64,000 bases of DNA from Paenibacillus silagei (GCF_017874735.1 NZ_JAGGLV010000011.1:62001-126000); one strand, 5' to 3'; shown: positions 18,437 to 27,935, numbered from the stretch's first letter. The notes: a model not told the origin generated them from the sequence alone. Numbers and translations: made by a program.

Positions 18437-18520
18437 GCAGATCACTCCTTTCTTTTCCTATCACTAAGTATAGCCTAGGTATTCACTGAATCGACTTCTT
18501 AACTTGGAGAAATAATTTTA

Positions 18521-19459
18521 TTACACAACAACCATATCCAAAAACCGCCGCAGCCCCGCCTCAGTACCAGGATCCCTTAGCCACGCCCCCAAGCTCCAAG
18601 TCATATAACGCAGGCCGAGATACCATGAAGCAGCTCTATAGCTCTGCCCGAACGTATCTGCAGGAAGCACCCATCCCAGCGAAGCCAGCACTTCACGGTA
18701 TTCTCCAACTTGAGACCGGTCAAACCGCATAGGGATGTCGAGGAACAGAGAACCGTACCGCGCTTCTTCCCAGTCAATGAACATGACGTCATCATTATTG
18801 TGTACCAGTACATTTCCGGGATTCAGATCATTATGTATAAGCGTGTGAGTGGTCTCATCCTTCCAGACGGCTTCGAGCTCGTCCACGATTTTCCCCGATA
18901 CGGCATCGATCTCAGACATATACGTCCCGAAGGTCTCCACGAACCGTTCATTGTGCTTGGCCTCTTCCCATGCGGGTCGCCATACTCCATGAATTATAGT
19001 CTCTATGTATGTACGGCTAACCCTAGGAAGCCAGGATAACTCCTCCTGCAATCCGCGATTATGGTTATGGATATAAGCCAGCGCCTGTATTTCCTTGTGC
19101 TGAAGCATCCCGATATCCAGATTCTGATAATTCGTCTTATAATCCACATCCTGTATACACAGGAGCACCCGATGGTCCGAATCCAGATTACCCGCTCTAT
19201 TAAAAGGGACATTAGCCCCCTGATCCAATAACCGGTTCATTACCCGCCGTTCAATTCCATTCGCCATTTTGGTAATCACAGAGCTATACTCTTGCCTGCC
19301 TTCACTCTCCACGAGAATCCGGTGCCGGAATAAATCCACCGCCTGATAGCCCGAATGCAATCGGGTGCTCTCGATATCAAGGACCTTTGCCTTATCAGAC
19401 AGGAATTGCCGCACAGTCTCCTCAATTAAATCCATCCCCCCGCCAATCTCAAATCTCAT
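18521..19459 (-). CDS. APH-like phosphotransferase family protein
   Basis: A 312-residue kinase-like protein. HNDLNPGNVLVHN (catalytic Asp near residue 211) and VMFIDWEEARYG (metal-binding Asp near 229) are the two motifs of the aminoglycoside/choline/homoserine kinase superfamily. The N-lobe is divergent. GGAGG lies six bases before the ATG, and the first 11 bases overlap the end of the diguanylate cyclase gene, so the two are translationally coupled. The substrate may be an amino sugar, an amino alcohol or an antibiotic; the sequence alone does not tell. A resistance role should not be assumed. Confidence 0.75.
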   Translation of the reverse strand: MRFEIGGGMDLIEETVRQFLSDKAKVLDIESTRLHSGYQAVDLFRHRILVESEGRQEYSSVITKMANGIERRVMNRLLDQGANVPFNRAGNLDSDHRVLLCIQDVDYKTNYQNLDIGMLQHKEIQALAYIHNHNRGLQEELSWLPRVSRTYIETIIHGVWRPAWEEAKHNERFVETFGTYMSEIDAVSGKIVDELEAVWKDETTHTLIHNDLNPGNVLVHNNDDVMFIDWEEARYGSLFLDIPMRFDRSQVGEYREVLASLGWVLPADTFGQSYRAASWYLGLRYMTWSLGAWLRDPGTEAGLRRFLDMVVV

Positions 19460-20996
19460 GATTTCCCTCCGCCTCTCCCCGCTTGATCGCATACATCCGC
19501 TTGTCGGCTTGGCGCAAAAGAGCATCCGGAGCCGTTCCGTCCTGCGGATACAAGCTGATGCCTATGCTCATATCGATCTTCAGCTCTTCGCCTTCATAAT
19601 CCAGCGTGGCCTGTGCAGCCGCCGCCAGCAGCCGGTGCTCCAGCTCTGCGGCGGTCAGCCCGTCCCCGCTCACGGGGCAGAACAGCACGAATTCGTCTCC
19701 GCCGAAGCGGGCCGCCAGCCCGTCCGGCTGAACCAGCTGATGGATCATGCCCGCCACCTTGCATAACATCTGGTCTCCGGCCTCATGACCCCAGCGGTCG
19801 TTCACCTGCTTGAACCGGTCGAGATCAAGCAGCAGGATGGCTACTTCCCCGCCGCTGCGCTCTGCTTCCGCAAGACTCTGCTCCAGCTTGTCATAGAATT
19901 GCCTGCGGTTCGGCAGCCCGGTAAGCGGATCATGATAGGCCATGAAGGCAATCTGCCGCACATGCTGATTGCGCAGCCGGATGTCCCGGATGAGCAGCAC
20001 GGCATGAGGCTCGTGATCCACGGTCACGTAATCCCCGTTAATCATCACCTCGACCGGACTATCCCCGTTATGCAGAACCATTTCCAGCTCACCGATATCA
20101 TCCTGTGCCTTAAGCTTCGCCACGATCTCTGCACCGCCCAGATCGGTAAGGTTAGCCTTCCCCAGGGTCAGACGGCCAAACATCTTACCGGCACTCGGAT
20201 TCGCTTCCTTAATGCTGCCTGACAATGAGACGAGCAGCGCAGCCTGTGAATTGATCTGGAACATCTTCTTGTAGCGCTGTCCCGCATGATTAAGGAACTC
20301 ATACCGCTGCATGGACAGCCGCAGCACGAAGCACCAGATCAGTCCTCCGTAGATATACGTATAAGGCGGCAGCATTTCATTGAAGCGGAAATAGCCGAAC
20401 ACCGCTACCCAGAGGAATGTCACCCAGGAGCCATACTCCAGCAGCTTGAAGATACCGCCATGCTCCTGATAATCAGGATCGGCGGCACTCCACTTGCGCG
20501 CACTGCGCAGCATGACGATCGGAACGAAGCTCAGCACTAAGCTGGCTGTCAGTGTCCCGTAATACGCCGCATTTGCCACCGGCCATTTCCATACTCCGCT
20601 TACGGTGAACAGCTGCACAGAAGTATAGGAGCGTTGACCAATGAGTCCCGCCGGAATAGCCAGGGTTAATATGTGGAACAGATAGGGGTACCATGGCCGG
20701 GGCATCCGCTTATGTAAGCCGATTAACCGGGCAATCAGATGGAAGCCCAGCCCTGGAATAAGGATACCGACATTGGCGAACCAGACCGCAGCCAGCAGCG
20801 GACTATATTCTATGGGCAGCATATACCGGAAGTACTCCTCCAGGAACATCAGGAAATAACACAGAATTGTAGCGCTTACCAGACGATGTTCGATCCGCCG
20901 CGGGTTGCGCAGCAGCACATCCATTCCCATGTAGAAAAAGAAGAGCATCGGCAGCCAATAAAATACGACAGGTATCCATACATGGGTCGGGCTCAT
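19449..20996 (-). CDS. Membrane diguanylate cyclase (7TM-PAS-GGDEF)
   Basis: A 515-residue protein that makes cyclic di-GMP. Residues 1-230 hold about seven hydrophobic helices, resembling the 7TM sensor region found in front of histidine kinases. A PAS-like domain (about 240-345) follows, then a GGDEF domain with HDPLTGLPNRRQFYDKL and RFGGDEFVLF at about residue 430. The active-site motif is intact. I see no RxxD product-inhibition site in the usual position. AGGAG precedes the ATG by seven bases. The downstream APH-like gene overlaps its stop codon. Confidence 0.9.
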   Translation of the reverse strand: MSPTHVWIPVVFYWLPMLFFFYMGMDVLLRNPRRIEHRLVSATILCYFLMFLEEYFRYMLPIEYSPLLAAVWFANVGILIPGLGFHLIARLIGLHKRMPRPWYPYLFHILTLAIPAGLIGQRSYTSVQLFTVSGVWKWPVANAAYYGTLTASLVLSFVPIVMLRSARKWSAADPDYQEHGGIFKLLEYGSWVTFLWVAVFGYFRFNEMLPPYTYIYGGLIWCFVLRLSMQRYEFLNHAGQRYKKMFQINSQAALLVSLSGSIKEANPSAGKMFGRLTLGKANLTDLGGAEIVAKLKAQDDIGELEMVLHNGDSPVEVMINGDYVTVDHEPHAVLLIRDIRLRNQHVRQIAFMAYHDPLTGLPNRRQFYDKLEQSLAEAERSGGEVAILLLDLDRFKQVNDRWGHEAGDQMLCKVAGMIHQLVQPDGLAARFGGDEFVLFCPVSGDGLTAAELEHRLLAAAAQATLDYEGEELKIDMSIGISLYPQDGTAPDALLRQADKRMYAIKRGEAEGNHEI

Positions 20997-21069
20997 TTCT
21001 CTTCTCCTCTACAGTCTGTCACGGACATAGTTAATCTTAATTTTAATATATTACCGGGCGGAGACGCCG

Positions 21070-22824
21070 TCAATGAACAAGTTCTGTGGTATGGCTTAAG
21101 GCGGCGTATTGGCTGCGGAACAGCAGATCATAGGCTTCATTCCGGCCACGCAGGTTAGCATGGGTATCGCAGGCTGCCACCTTCCCGGCTTGCAGAACCA
21201 GCACCTTGTCACAGTCTTGAATTGTAGAAAGACGGTGCGCAATCGAGATCATGGTAGTTCCGGCAGACAGACGCTTCAGCTCATTCCTAATGCCGCTCTC
21301 ATTCTCAGGGTCCAGAGCGCTTGTACTTTCATCGAAAATAATAATGTCCCGCTTCTGCAGCAGCGCCCGCGCAATCGACAGCCGCTGCTTCTGGCCCCCG
21401 GAGAGCTTCACCCCCTTCTCCCCGATAACCGTATCCAGCCCCTCCTCCAAGGATGCAATATAGTCATAGATATTGGCGCTGCGGCAGCAGGCAATCAGCT
21501 CTGCTTCCGTTGCCCCGTCCCCCGCCAGCAGCAGGTTCTCCCGGATCGTCATATTGAACAGAACAGGCTCCTGCACCACAATGCTTACCTTGGCCGCCGC
21601 ACTCCCGCTGTTCACCGCATGCAGATCCGTGCCGCCGATGCGGACGCTCCCGCCCTGAGGCTTCATCTGTCCGGTCAACAGTCTGGCAAGAGTAGACTTG
21701 CCGCTGCCGCTCTGCCCTACGATGGCTAGATGTTCCCCCTTCCCCACCGAGAACGAAATCCCGTCCAGTGCGAAGGCCTCCTTCCCCTCATAGCGGAACC
21801 GCAAATTCTGAACCTCAATCTTTTGTCCGCTAATGCGTTTGTAAGGCCGCTGGTCCGCCTCTGCCTGCAACAGTCCGATCACTTTACTGATATTCACCGA
21901 ATCATTCTTGTAATTCATCAGGCCATTGCTGATCGTCTCAATGAACCCGAAGAATTGCCCGTAGAAGCTAATGAACACCAGCAGCACACCGACCTCCGAG
22001 TAGCCCTTAATCACGAAGAGTCCGCCAATGAAATAGATGAACAGCTGAGTAATGAAGTTCTTGGTGAAGAACGAATAAGTAACGCCCAGATGCTGATAGA
22101 GCTGGCTGCGGAACCACACCGGACGAATAGCCGCATAATGCCCGTTCAATTCCTCAAGCTGGGCCTCCTCCAGATTGTTGGTCTTAATATCCTTCCAGTT
22201 CTGCAGACTCGCATGTAAAAAAGATTCGTACCCGTTCTGCAGCCTCCATAGCTCCTCCCCCGCCTTCCTCGTTTTCTCACCCAGGAGATTCACGGTCAGC
22301 AGGGAGACCGGAACGAAGACGAAGCTGAGGAGGGCGATCCGCCAGTCATAGCTTACAAGAATCGCAGCCAGCGCAGCAGCATACAGGACAGCGTAGGTGA
22401 AATCTAACAGATGTACCGTGAAGAACCGCCCGGCTGCGGCTGAATCCTGCTCGATCCGACTTTTCAGATCACCAATGCTGTACCCGCTATACTCCTCATA
22501 AACCAGGCTGTTCACTCTATTCAGCAGTTTGCGCTTAAGCCTGAGGTCATACTTCAGAAGCAGCTGGTTGGAGTAGCGCTTGCTGACCGCAATCCCGGCC
22601 GTCGTAAGCACGAATACTCCCAGATAACCCACGACAACCGGCCATAACCCACTCAGGTGCTTCTCCACCAGCACGCGGTTGACGAGCAGAGAGTACAGGA
22701 ATAACGGAAGCAGTCCGCAGACCAGATTCCACAGCTTGAACAGCACGAGCGCCAGCAGCGGCTTACGGACACCTTCAATTCCCTGAGTCAGCGCTTTATA
22801 GGCGGCCCATCTTGTCATAGTCAT
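21070..22824 (-). CDS. ABC exporter half-transporter, ATP-binding/permease (second subunit)
   Basis: A 584-residue type IV ABC exporter subunit: six transmembrane helices (about 20-305) and a C-terminal nucleotide-binding domain with Walker A GQSGSGKST (about 370-378), KLSGGQKQR and Walker B IIIFDEST. The ATG overlaps the TGA of the upstream ABC gene (ATGA), so the pair is translated together and probably forms a heterodimer. Substrate unknown; drug, lipid or peptide export are typical of this fold. An XRE regulator diverges from the operon. Confidence 0.9.
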   Translation of the reverse strand: MTMTRWAAYKALTQGIEGVRKPLLALVLFKLWNLVCGLLPLFLYSLLVNRVLVEKHLSGLWPVVVGYLGVFVLTTAGIAVSKRYSNQLLLKYDLRLKRKLLNRVNSLVYEEYSGYSIGDLKSRIEQDSAAAGRFFTVHLLDFTYAVLYAAALAAILVSYDWRIALLSFVFVPVSLLTVNLLGEKTRKAGEELWRLQNGYESFLHASLQNWKDIKTNNLEEAQLEELNGHYAAIRPVWFRSQLYQHLGVTYSFFTKNFITQLFIYFIGGLFVIKGYSEVGVLLVFISFYGQFFGFIETISNGLMNYKNDSVNISKVIGLLQAEADQRPYKRISGQKIEVQNLRFRYEGKEAFALDGISFSVGKGEHLAIVGQSGSGKSTLARLLTGQMKPQGGSVRIGGTDLHAVNSGSAAAKVSIVVQEPVLFNMTIRENLLLAGDGATEAELIACCRSANIYDYIASLEEGLDTVIGEKGVKLSGGQKQRLSIARALLQKRDIIIFDESTSALDPENESGIRNELKRLSAGTTMISIAHRLSTIQDCDKVLVLQAGKVAACDTHANLRGRNEAYDLLFRSQYAALSHTTELVH

Positions 22825-24554
22825 ACTGCTGCGCCTCCTGCACGCTGTTCGCTGAATAGATCTATATACGTTTTGTTGCTTCTGATCAGCACGTCGTGAG
22901 TATCGTAGCCTGTGACCCGGCCACCCTCCAGCACCGCAATCCGGTCACAGCATCTAAGCGTGGACAGCCGATGGGCGATGATGATCAGCGTCCGGTCTTG
23001 CGCAAGCTCACCGGTCATCTGCCGGATCAGCGCCTCATTCTTGCTGTCGAGGGACGAAGTCGCTTCATCGAAGACCAGAATTTTCGGGTTCTTGACCAGG
23101 ATTCGTGCAATAGCCAGACGCTGCTTTTGTCCGCCCGATAATTCCTGCCCGGAAGTCCCCAGCACTGTGTCCAGCCCGTCCGGGAGATTCTGGACCAGCT
23201 CATGCAGTGCAGCTCTCTTAAGTGCTTCGAGTAACAGGCTGTCCCGATCACGGTTATTCGTAAAAGAGAGATTATACCGCAGCGTGTTATCGTACAGAAC
23301 CGTCTCCTGATGAACCACGCCCACCTGACTCCGCAAGCTGTGCAGGTTATATTCGTTCACGTTGCGGCCATCGATCAGAAGCTCGCCGCCGTCAACGGGA
23401 TACAGATTGCAGAGCAGGCTTCCGAGTGTTGTTTTCCCGGCTCCGCTCCTTCCGGCAATACCCACAGTGCTTCCTCCCTCGACACGGAGATTGAACCCGT
23501 CCAGTACCCGCCTTTCCTCCGTATATCCGAAGCTGACATTACGAAATTCAATCGTCCCCTCTGTAATCAGTGTGGGCAGACGGGCTTCCCTGTAGTCCTC
23601 TTCCTCTTCATTCAGAAGCTCCGCAACACGCTGCAGGGATACATTCTGGCCCCAGGTATCGGTAATCTTGCTATTGATCGAGCTGAAGTAGGTCACCGCC
23701 ATATTGAAATAGCTGGCGGCAGCCACAAAAACACCAAGCTGCATCTGCCCCTTCACAATGAGCCGAGCGCAGATAATGAACAGCAGCAGCTGTGCAGCAA
23801 GTGTGATGAATGCATTCACCCGCTCGGTGGATACCTCAATTCTTCCATTATCCACATTCTTGTGATGGATAGAGACTGTCCGCCTGAGATAGGTATGGGT
23901 TACCAGCCTCCCGGCATTCAGCAGCTTGATCTCCCGCATATTGGCCACAATTTCAAATAAGTACGAGGACAGCCTCCCCTGCTCTGCCGCCAGATCCCGG
24001 TTGACCCGGAGCGCTCTCTGCTTGAAATATCTGGAGGCCATGAACACCACAGGAACCAGCACCACCGTGAACGCTCCCAGCAGGACATGATAATAGAACA
24101 TGAAGCCCACGGCGAACACAATATGCAGCAGATTGGAATACCCCCACAGTCCGCTCCAGAAGAGGAGATTCATAATGTCCTTGGCATCGCGGTTCATCCG
24201 GCTGATCAGGTCGCCGCTGTACATCCCGGAGAGATCCTTCCCCTTCTGATGCAGAATCTTGCGGAATAGCGCCCGCCGGATATCGAACACGAACCCCGTC
24301 ATCAGCTGGGAGGAGATCAGATTATTAAGCGTTGCCACAATGAACTGATTGAACAGGAGAATGCCGGCATAGATCAGGCACAGCTTCAGGAAGGCCTTCA
24401 GATCCTGGTCATAAAAAGCGATATTAATCAGCCTCCCGCCCAGGAACGGATATATCAGATTCACCAGGGTCATTACCGTAGTTACCAGGAAACCGCATAC
24501 AAATACCAGCTTGTGCATCCGTATGAACGTCATCACCCATCGTCTTGCAGTCAC
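22821..24554 (-). CDS. ABC exporter half-transporter, ATP-binding/permease (first subunit)
   Basis: A 577-residue ABC exporter subunit with six transmembrane helices followed by an ATPase domain: GIAGRSGAGKTTL, ELSGGQKQRLAIAR and ILVFDEATSSLD are all intact. The start is read as GTG (then TARRWVMTFIR) because AGGAGG lies seven bases upstream. Longer in-frame starts add a poorly conserved leader. It is the first gene of the exporter operon, and its promoter region contains one arm of a large inverted repeat shared with the divergent regulator. Confidence 0.9.
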   Translation of the reverse strand: MTARRWVMTFIRMHKLVFVCGFLVTTVMTLVNLIYPFLGGRLINIAFYDQDLKAFLKLCLIYAGILLFNQFIVATLNNLISSQLMTGFVFDIRRALFRKILHQKGKDLSGMYSGDLISRMNRDAKDIMNLLFWSGLWGYSNLLHIVFAVGFMFYYHVLLGAFTVVLVPVVFMASRYFKQRALRVNRDLAAEQGRLSSYLFEIVANMREIKLLNAGRLVTHTYLRRTVSIHHKNVDNGRIEVSTERVNAFITLAAQLLLFIICARLIVKGQMQLGVFVAAASYFNMAVTYFSSINSKITDTWGQNVSLQRVAELLNEEEEDYREARLPTLITEGTIEFRNVSFGYTEERRVLDGFNLRVEGGSTVGIAGRSGAGKTTLGSLLCNLYPVDGGELLIDGRNVNEYNLHSLRSQVGVVHQETVLYDNTLRYNLSFTNNRDRDSLLLEALKRAALHELVQNLPDGLDTVLGTSGQELSGGQKQRLAIARILVKNPKILVFDEATSSLDSKNEALIRQMTGELAQDRTLIIIAHRLSTLRCCDRIAVLEGGRVTGYDTHDVLIRSNKTYIDLFSEQRAGGAAV

Positions 24555-24643
24555 TGCCCCACCTCCTTCCATATATTCACAAGGAATATTGTAGCACGGA
24601 TGTTCGTATATAGGGAGTGACCAACCTCTCCATTTATCCAACA

Positions 24644-24709
24644 ATGGAAAGTTAACTTTACATCTAGATCATCATGCGATACACTCTCCATGTAAAGTTA
24701 ACTTTCCAT
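24644..24709. promoter_or_regulatory. Twin operator: two 20-bp arms in perfect inverted orientation
   Basis: The segments 24644-24663 and 24690-24709 are exact reverse complements of each other. Each contains the 12-bp palindrome AAAGTTAACTTT flanked by ATGG on one side and ACAT on the other. The centres are 46 bp apart. They lie between the ABC exporter operon and the small XRE regulator, ideally placed for a dimeric repressor to bind both sites and control both promoters. Confidence 0.75.
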
Positions 24710-24724
24710 GAAGAGAGTGATTCC

Positions 24725-24928
24725 ATGAACAACCGTTTGGAAGAATTACGCAAGCAGCGCGGAATCAGGCAGGAGGAATTAGCAGCGGCGCTTGAGGTGT
24801 CCAGGCAGACGATTGGTTCACTGGAGAACGGCCGCTATAATCCGTCCATCCTGCTGGCGTTCAAGATTGCCCGTTATTTCGGGCTGAGCATTGAGGAGAT
24901 TTTTATTTATGAGGAGGAAGAGAATTGA
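24725..24928 (+). CDS. Small XRE-family transcriptional regulator
   Basis: A 67-residue single-domain Cro/C1-type regulator: MNNRLEELRKQRGIRQEELA, then VSRQTIGSLENGRYNPSI and a short acidic tail. Proteins of this size in Bacilli usually sit beside transporter or membrane-protein genes and repress them. It diverges from the ABC exporter operon across the twin operator. Its TGA overlaps the ATG of the next membrane protein, so the two are co-translated. Confidence 0.9.
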   Translation: MNNRLEELRKQRGIRQEELAAALEVSRQTIGSLENGRYNPSILLAFKIARYFGLSIEEIFIYEEEEN

Positions 24929-25359
24929 TGAAGAAATCCGTCTCGGCTTATCTTCTGGTTATTGCAGGTGTAGTCCTGCTGGCAGGCAGTCTGTACTTCA
25001 TTAGAACAGTTCAAGAGCCGGAGGGGGTGCTGCGGACACTGCCCTTTATCTGTATCGGATTGGGCTCCGGCCTGTTCGGCAGCGGGATGGGGGAACTCAT
25101 CGGACAGCGCGCATTGAAGAATAGCCCCGCCATCGCCAAGCAGATGAAGATCAACAAGCACGATGAACGCAATATCGCCATTGCAACCCGGGCGAAGGCG
25201 AAGGCCTATGACATGATGGTTTTTGTATTCGGGGCTTTAATGCTCGCCTTTGCCTTGATGGAGGCTGACCTCACCGTGGTGCTGTTACTGGTATTCGCCT
25301 ACCTGTTCACGATTGGATACGGCATCTATTACCGGTTCAAGTATGATCGGGAGATGTAA
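24928..25359 (+). CDS. Small four-helix membrane protein
   Basis: A 143-residue integral membrane protein with hydrophobic segments at about 6-24, 38-56, 95-110 and 113-132. A charged cytoplasmic loop (KINKHDERNIAIATRAKAKAYD) lies between the second and third. The DERN...A-x-R-A-K-A pattern recurs in small membrane proteins encoded next to XRE regulators in Bacilli. I do not assign a function. Its ATG overlaps the regulator stop (TGATG), and GAGGAGG inside the regulator gene serves as ribosome binding site. It may modulate the regulator or the exporter. Confidence 0.75.
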   Translation: MKKSVSAYLLVIAGVVLLAGSLYFIRTVQEPEGVLRTLPFICIGLGSGLFGSGMGELIGQRALKNSPAIAKQMKINKHDERNIAIATRAKAKAYDMMVFVFGALMLAFALMEADLTVVLLLVFAYLFTIGYGIYYRFKYDREM

Positions 25360-25390
25360 TTGGCAGCGGTTCCGTCTGCCGCTAGTCCGC

Positions 25391-27115
25391 TCAAGCCAGT
25401 AACGCCTGGGCCACCTGATCCAGAATGCAGTTGATGCCTGTCGGTCCATAACAGCCGATCCAGGTAGCAGCATCTACCGGATATATAAGCTGCCGCTTGT
25501 CTGCACCTAGCATGCCCCTCACACTGTGCTCTGTCATCGATATTCCCTCCTGCATCCTCTCATTACTAAGCAAAAAGTAGTAGTTGGCATGCACGGCCGG
25601 CAGCCTGTCGACGGAAATATGGTAAGCCGTGTCGGAGGCGGGTTCCGCCACAAATCGCGGAGCAGGCAGACCAAGGTCGCGGTACAGCACAGCGCCTGTG
25701 CGGTGAGAAGCCGTATGTACCCGGACGATGGACTCCCGCGGACGGATCAGAGCCACACTTTTGCCCGCCAGTACCGGAGCCAGCTCTGCGGACAGTAATG
25801 CCGTACGGCGCAGATAATCGGCAATAATCCGTTCCGCCTCCGCCTGCTTGCCTGTCAGTTCGCCGAATAGCTTCAGAATGGTCTGCCAGCTCTCATTACG
25901 CTTGAACATGATTGTTGGCGCCACCTGGCTTAAGCGTTCATAGTGCGGAGCATGCACCTCAGTGCAGATGATCAGATCCGGGCGCAGCCGTTCTACAGCC
26001 AGCAGGTCCGGGTACTCGTAGGTTCCGAGCATTTCCGTTGTTATTAATCTCTCATGGAAATAAGCGGGGAAATTCAGCGACCCGCTTCCGAAGCCTACGC
26101 TTCCTGCGGGGGACATCCCCAGAGCATGCAAATGGTCCGCATATTGGACATCGAGTACGGCGATCCGCTGCGGAGCAGCGGTGACAAGATATTCGCCGCG
26201 CAGATGGTGGATCAACGGACCCTGTGGTGACCCGTGCGGGAAGGCCACGCTCTCTGACCGTCCCGAAGGAGCGGAGAGCACAGCGGGAGCTGAAGCGGCA
26301 GTGCGCCTGAAGAGCTGCGGGGGGACTCCATAATGCTTCTTGAACGCCCTGCTGAAATAATACATGTCGCGGTAGCCTGTCCGCTCAGCGATCTCGCCGA
26401 TGGAAGCATCCGTATAACGCAGCATCCGCTGTGCGCTCTCCATCCGCAGCCGGATTACGTATTCCATGGGCCCGAGCCGCTTCTCCTGCTTGAACCGCCG
26501 CTGGAGCTGCCGCACGCCGCATCCGGCTAGCGCGGCCAGCTCCTTAAGCCCCAGCTCCTGACGATAGTGCCCCTCGATATAGGCGGCAACAACCTCCACC
26601 ATATCGGGCTCTACCCCGCCCTGACCGCGTTCATGTTCCATAATAAGCTCGTAGAGCATACCTTGCAGCAGCGCATTGGCATGGAAGCGTTCCAGCCCTT
26701 CTCCCCGGCTCCATTTGGCGGCTATTCTCTCCGCCGCCATATGCAGCTCCGCCGGGGACCCGGAATGGTGAATGAACGAAGTGCGCAGCGGGTGATTGCG
26801 CTGCGGGAAGAGGACATGTGCAGCTCCCGCCACAGGAATGGCCTTGTAGCTAATAGCTGTATAATGAATGTTGTCTGATTCCGCACTCAGAGTGTAGGCT
26901 GATCCCTTGACGGCATGACAAGCAAAAGAGGCTTGGACATGGCAGCCTTCACCATTCATCACAAGCCCTCCCTGCCCGCCGATGGCCAGCAGCAGCTGAC
27001 TTGCCGCCAGTCCCGTTTCGCTAAGCACACCGCCGGGCGGCACAGTACCGCTGCGCACATCAAGTGTCTTGACCGCTGTATCACTCCATAGACTTGCCTG
27101 TTCTTGTTGCGGCAT
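25391..27115 (-). CDS. Btr-like AraC regulator fused to a siderophore-binding domain
   Basis: A 574-residue transcription factor. An N-terminal sensor-like region precedes an AraC domain (about 190-285: LKELAALAGCGVRQLQRRFKQ and IGEIAERTGYRDMYYFSRAFK). A complete substrate-binding-protein domain follows (about 320-574: IAVLDVQYADHLHALG, LRPDLIICTE, ALIRPRESIVRVH, GPTGINCILDQVAQALL). This is the architecture of B. subtilis Btr, which senses ferric bacillibactin and activates its uptake operon. Its C-terminal half resembles the binding lipoprotein two genes upstream, so the ligand is likely the same ferric siderophore. The chosen ATG is nine bases after AGGAG. A Fur-like box lies upstream. Confidence 0.9.
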   Translation of the reverse strand: MPQQEQASLWSDTAVKTLDVRSGTVPPGGVLSETGLAASQLLLAIGGQGGLVMNGEGCHVQASFACHAVKGSAYTLSAESDNIHYTAISYKAIPVAGAAHVLFPQRNHPLRTSFIHHSGSPAELHMAAERIAAKWSRGEGLERFHANALLQGMLYELIMEHERGQGGVEPDMVEVVAAYIEGHYRQELGLKELAALAGCGVRQLQRRFKQEKRLGPMEYVIRLRMESAQRMLRYTDASIGEIAERTGYRDMYYFSRAFKKHYGVPPQLFRRTAASAPAVLSAPSGRSESVAFPHGSPQGPLIHHLRGEYLVTAAPQRIAVLDVQYADHLHALGMSPAGSVGFGSGSLNFPAYFHERLITTEMLGTYEYPDLLAVERLRPDLIICTEVHAPHYERLSQVAPTIMFKRNESWQTILKLFGELTGKQAEAERIIADYLRRTALLSAELAPVLAGKSVALIRPRESIVRVHTASHRTGAVLYRDLGLPAPRFVAEPASDTAYHISVDRLPAVHANYYFLLSNERMQEGISMTEHSVRGMLGADKRQLIYPVDAATWIGCYGPTGINCILDQVAQALLA

Positions 27116-27166
27116 TTCTCTCATCTCCTGACAACAGTATCCTTTGCTTAACGGATAGACCTGCTG

Positions 27167-27934
27167 TCATTTTAATTGAGATTCATTCTCATTGTCAATT
27201 TTCGGACACTTTCTGCAATATTCCCCGGACATCCGGTAGTAAAAGCAACAGGTAATGCGCTTGCTCTTCGCAACCGGAGCCTCGTCATTCCCTTCGGTGA
27301 ACCGGGTGAATGGATTGCGTCTTGCGCCGAACAATGCGCCGGGAGCCGTCCGGGTCAGATACACAAAATCCTCTTGCATCCGCAGCCTTTCTTCGCCGGA
27401 TGAGTCTGCTCCAAGGGCATACAGCGGGGCAATACGCACCATTATATTCTCCCACAGCACGGCCATGGAGACGGGGCCCACGGCGGCAAGCGTCTGCAGC
27501 AACGGCGCAAGCCGTACCGCAAAATTCTCCTCAATAACAGCTTCGCGCCACACGGCCCTATCCTCCGGTGGGGAGGCTGACTGAAGCCCGTCCAGTGCCA
27601 GGAAAGGGAATGTCGTCTCTTCTGTAGAAGCCGGATGATAGAGGAAGCTTCTGTCCAGCGGGAAGAAGACTTCACGATTATGAACGGTCATGGCGCTCAG
27701 TATTGGCGCGATCCACAGATAGCTGATCCGCTTGGCCAGCATGGAAGCCGCAACCTGCAGGTCCGGCGCACCGATATAATCCTTAAGCCAGCTAACATAC
27801 TCGCGGCACACCGCTTCGTCCTGCAGCTCACTCAGAGCGATGGTGCGAACGGTGCCCGCAGGCGGCTCCCCCAGCCTCATCCGGTAATCCTCCGCCAGTT
27901 CCCTCCAGGGGGCCGACGACAGATAGTGATCCAT
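27167..27934 (-). CDS. FhuF-like ferric siderophore reductase
   Basis: A 255-residue cytoplasmic protein. The C-terminus contains CCFYYRMSGEYCRKC, the two-plus-two cysteine pattern that holds the 2Fe-2S cluster of FhuF-type reductases, which release iron from imported siderophores. The upstream part (KRISYLWIAPILSAM, WENIMVRIAPLY) fits the family. Its ATG directly follows the TGA of the binding-protein gene, with GGAG nine bases upstream. The last codons (NENESQL) double as a Fur-like box for the next gene. Confidence 0.85.
   Translation of the reverse strand: MDHYLSSAPWRELAEDYRMRLGEPPAGTVRTIALSELQDEAVCREYVSWLKDYIGAPDLQVAASMLAKRISYLWIAPILSAMTVHNREVFFPLDRSFLYHPASTEETTFPFLALDGLQSASPPEDRAVWREAVIEENFAVRLAPLLQTLAAVGPVSMAVLWENIMVRIAPLYALGADSSGEERLRMQEDFVYLTRTAPGALFGARRNPFTRFTEGNDEAPVAKSKRITCCFYYRMSGEYCRKCPKIDNENESQLK
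27177..27191. promoter_or_regulatory. Fur-like box inside the 3' end of the fhuF-like gene
   Basis: TGAGATTCATTCTCA matches 12 of 14 defined positions of the 7-1-7 Fur core TGATAATnATTATCA. It lies about 60 bases before the start of the Btr-like regulator and within the final codons of the preceding reductase gene. Confidence 0.6.
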
Positions 27935-27935
27935 C

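Noticed and set aside
18521-19459. Antibiotic resistance gene call for the APH-like protein
   Set aside because: Only superfamily motifs are present. Many members act on metabolites, and nothing in the context indicates drug modification.
25360-25390. Terminator between the small membrane protein and the Btr-like regulator
   Set aside because: A short AGCGG/CCGCT pairing exists, but there is no T run on either strand.
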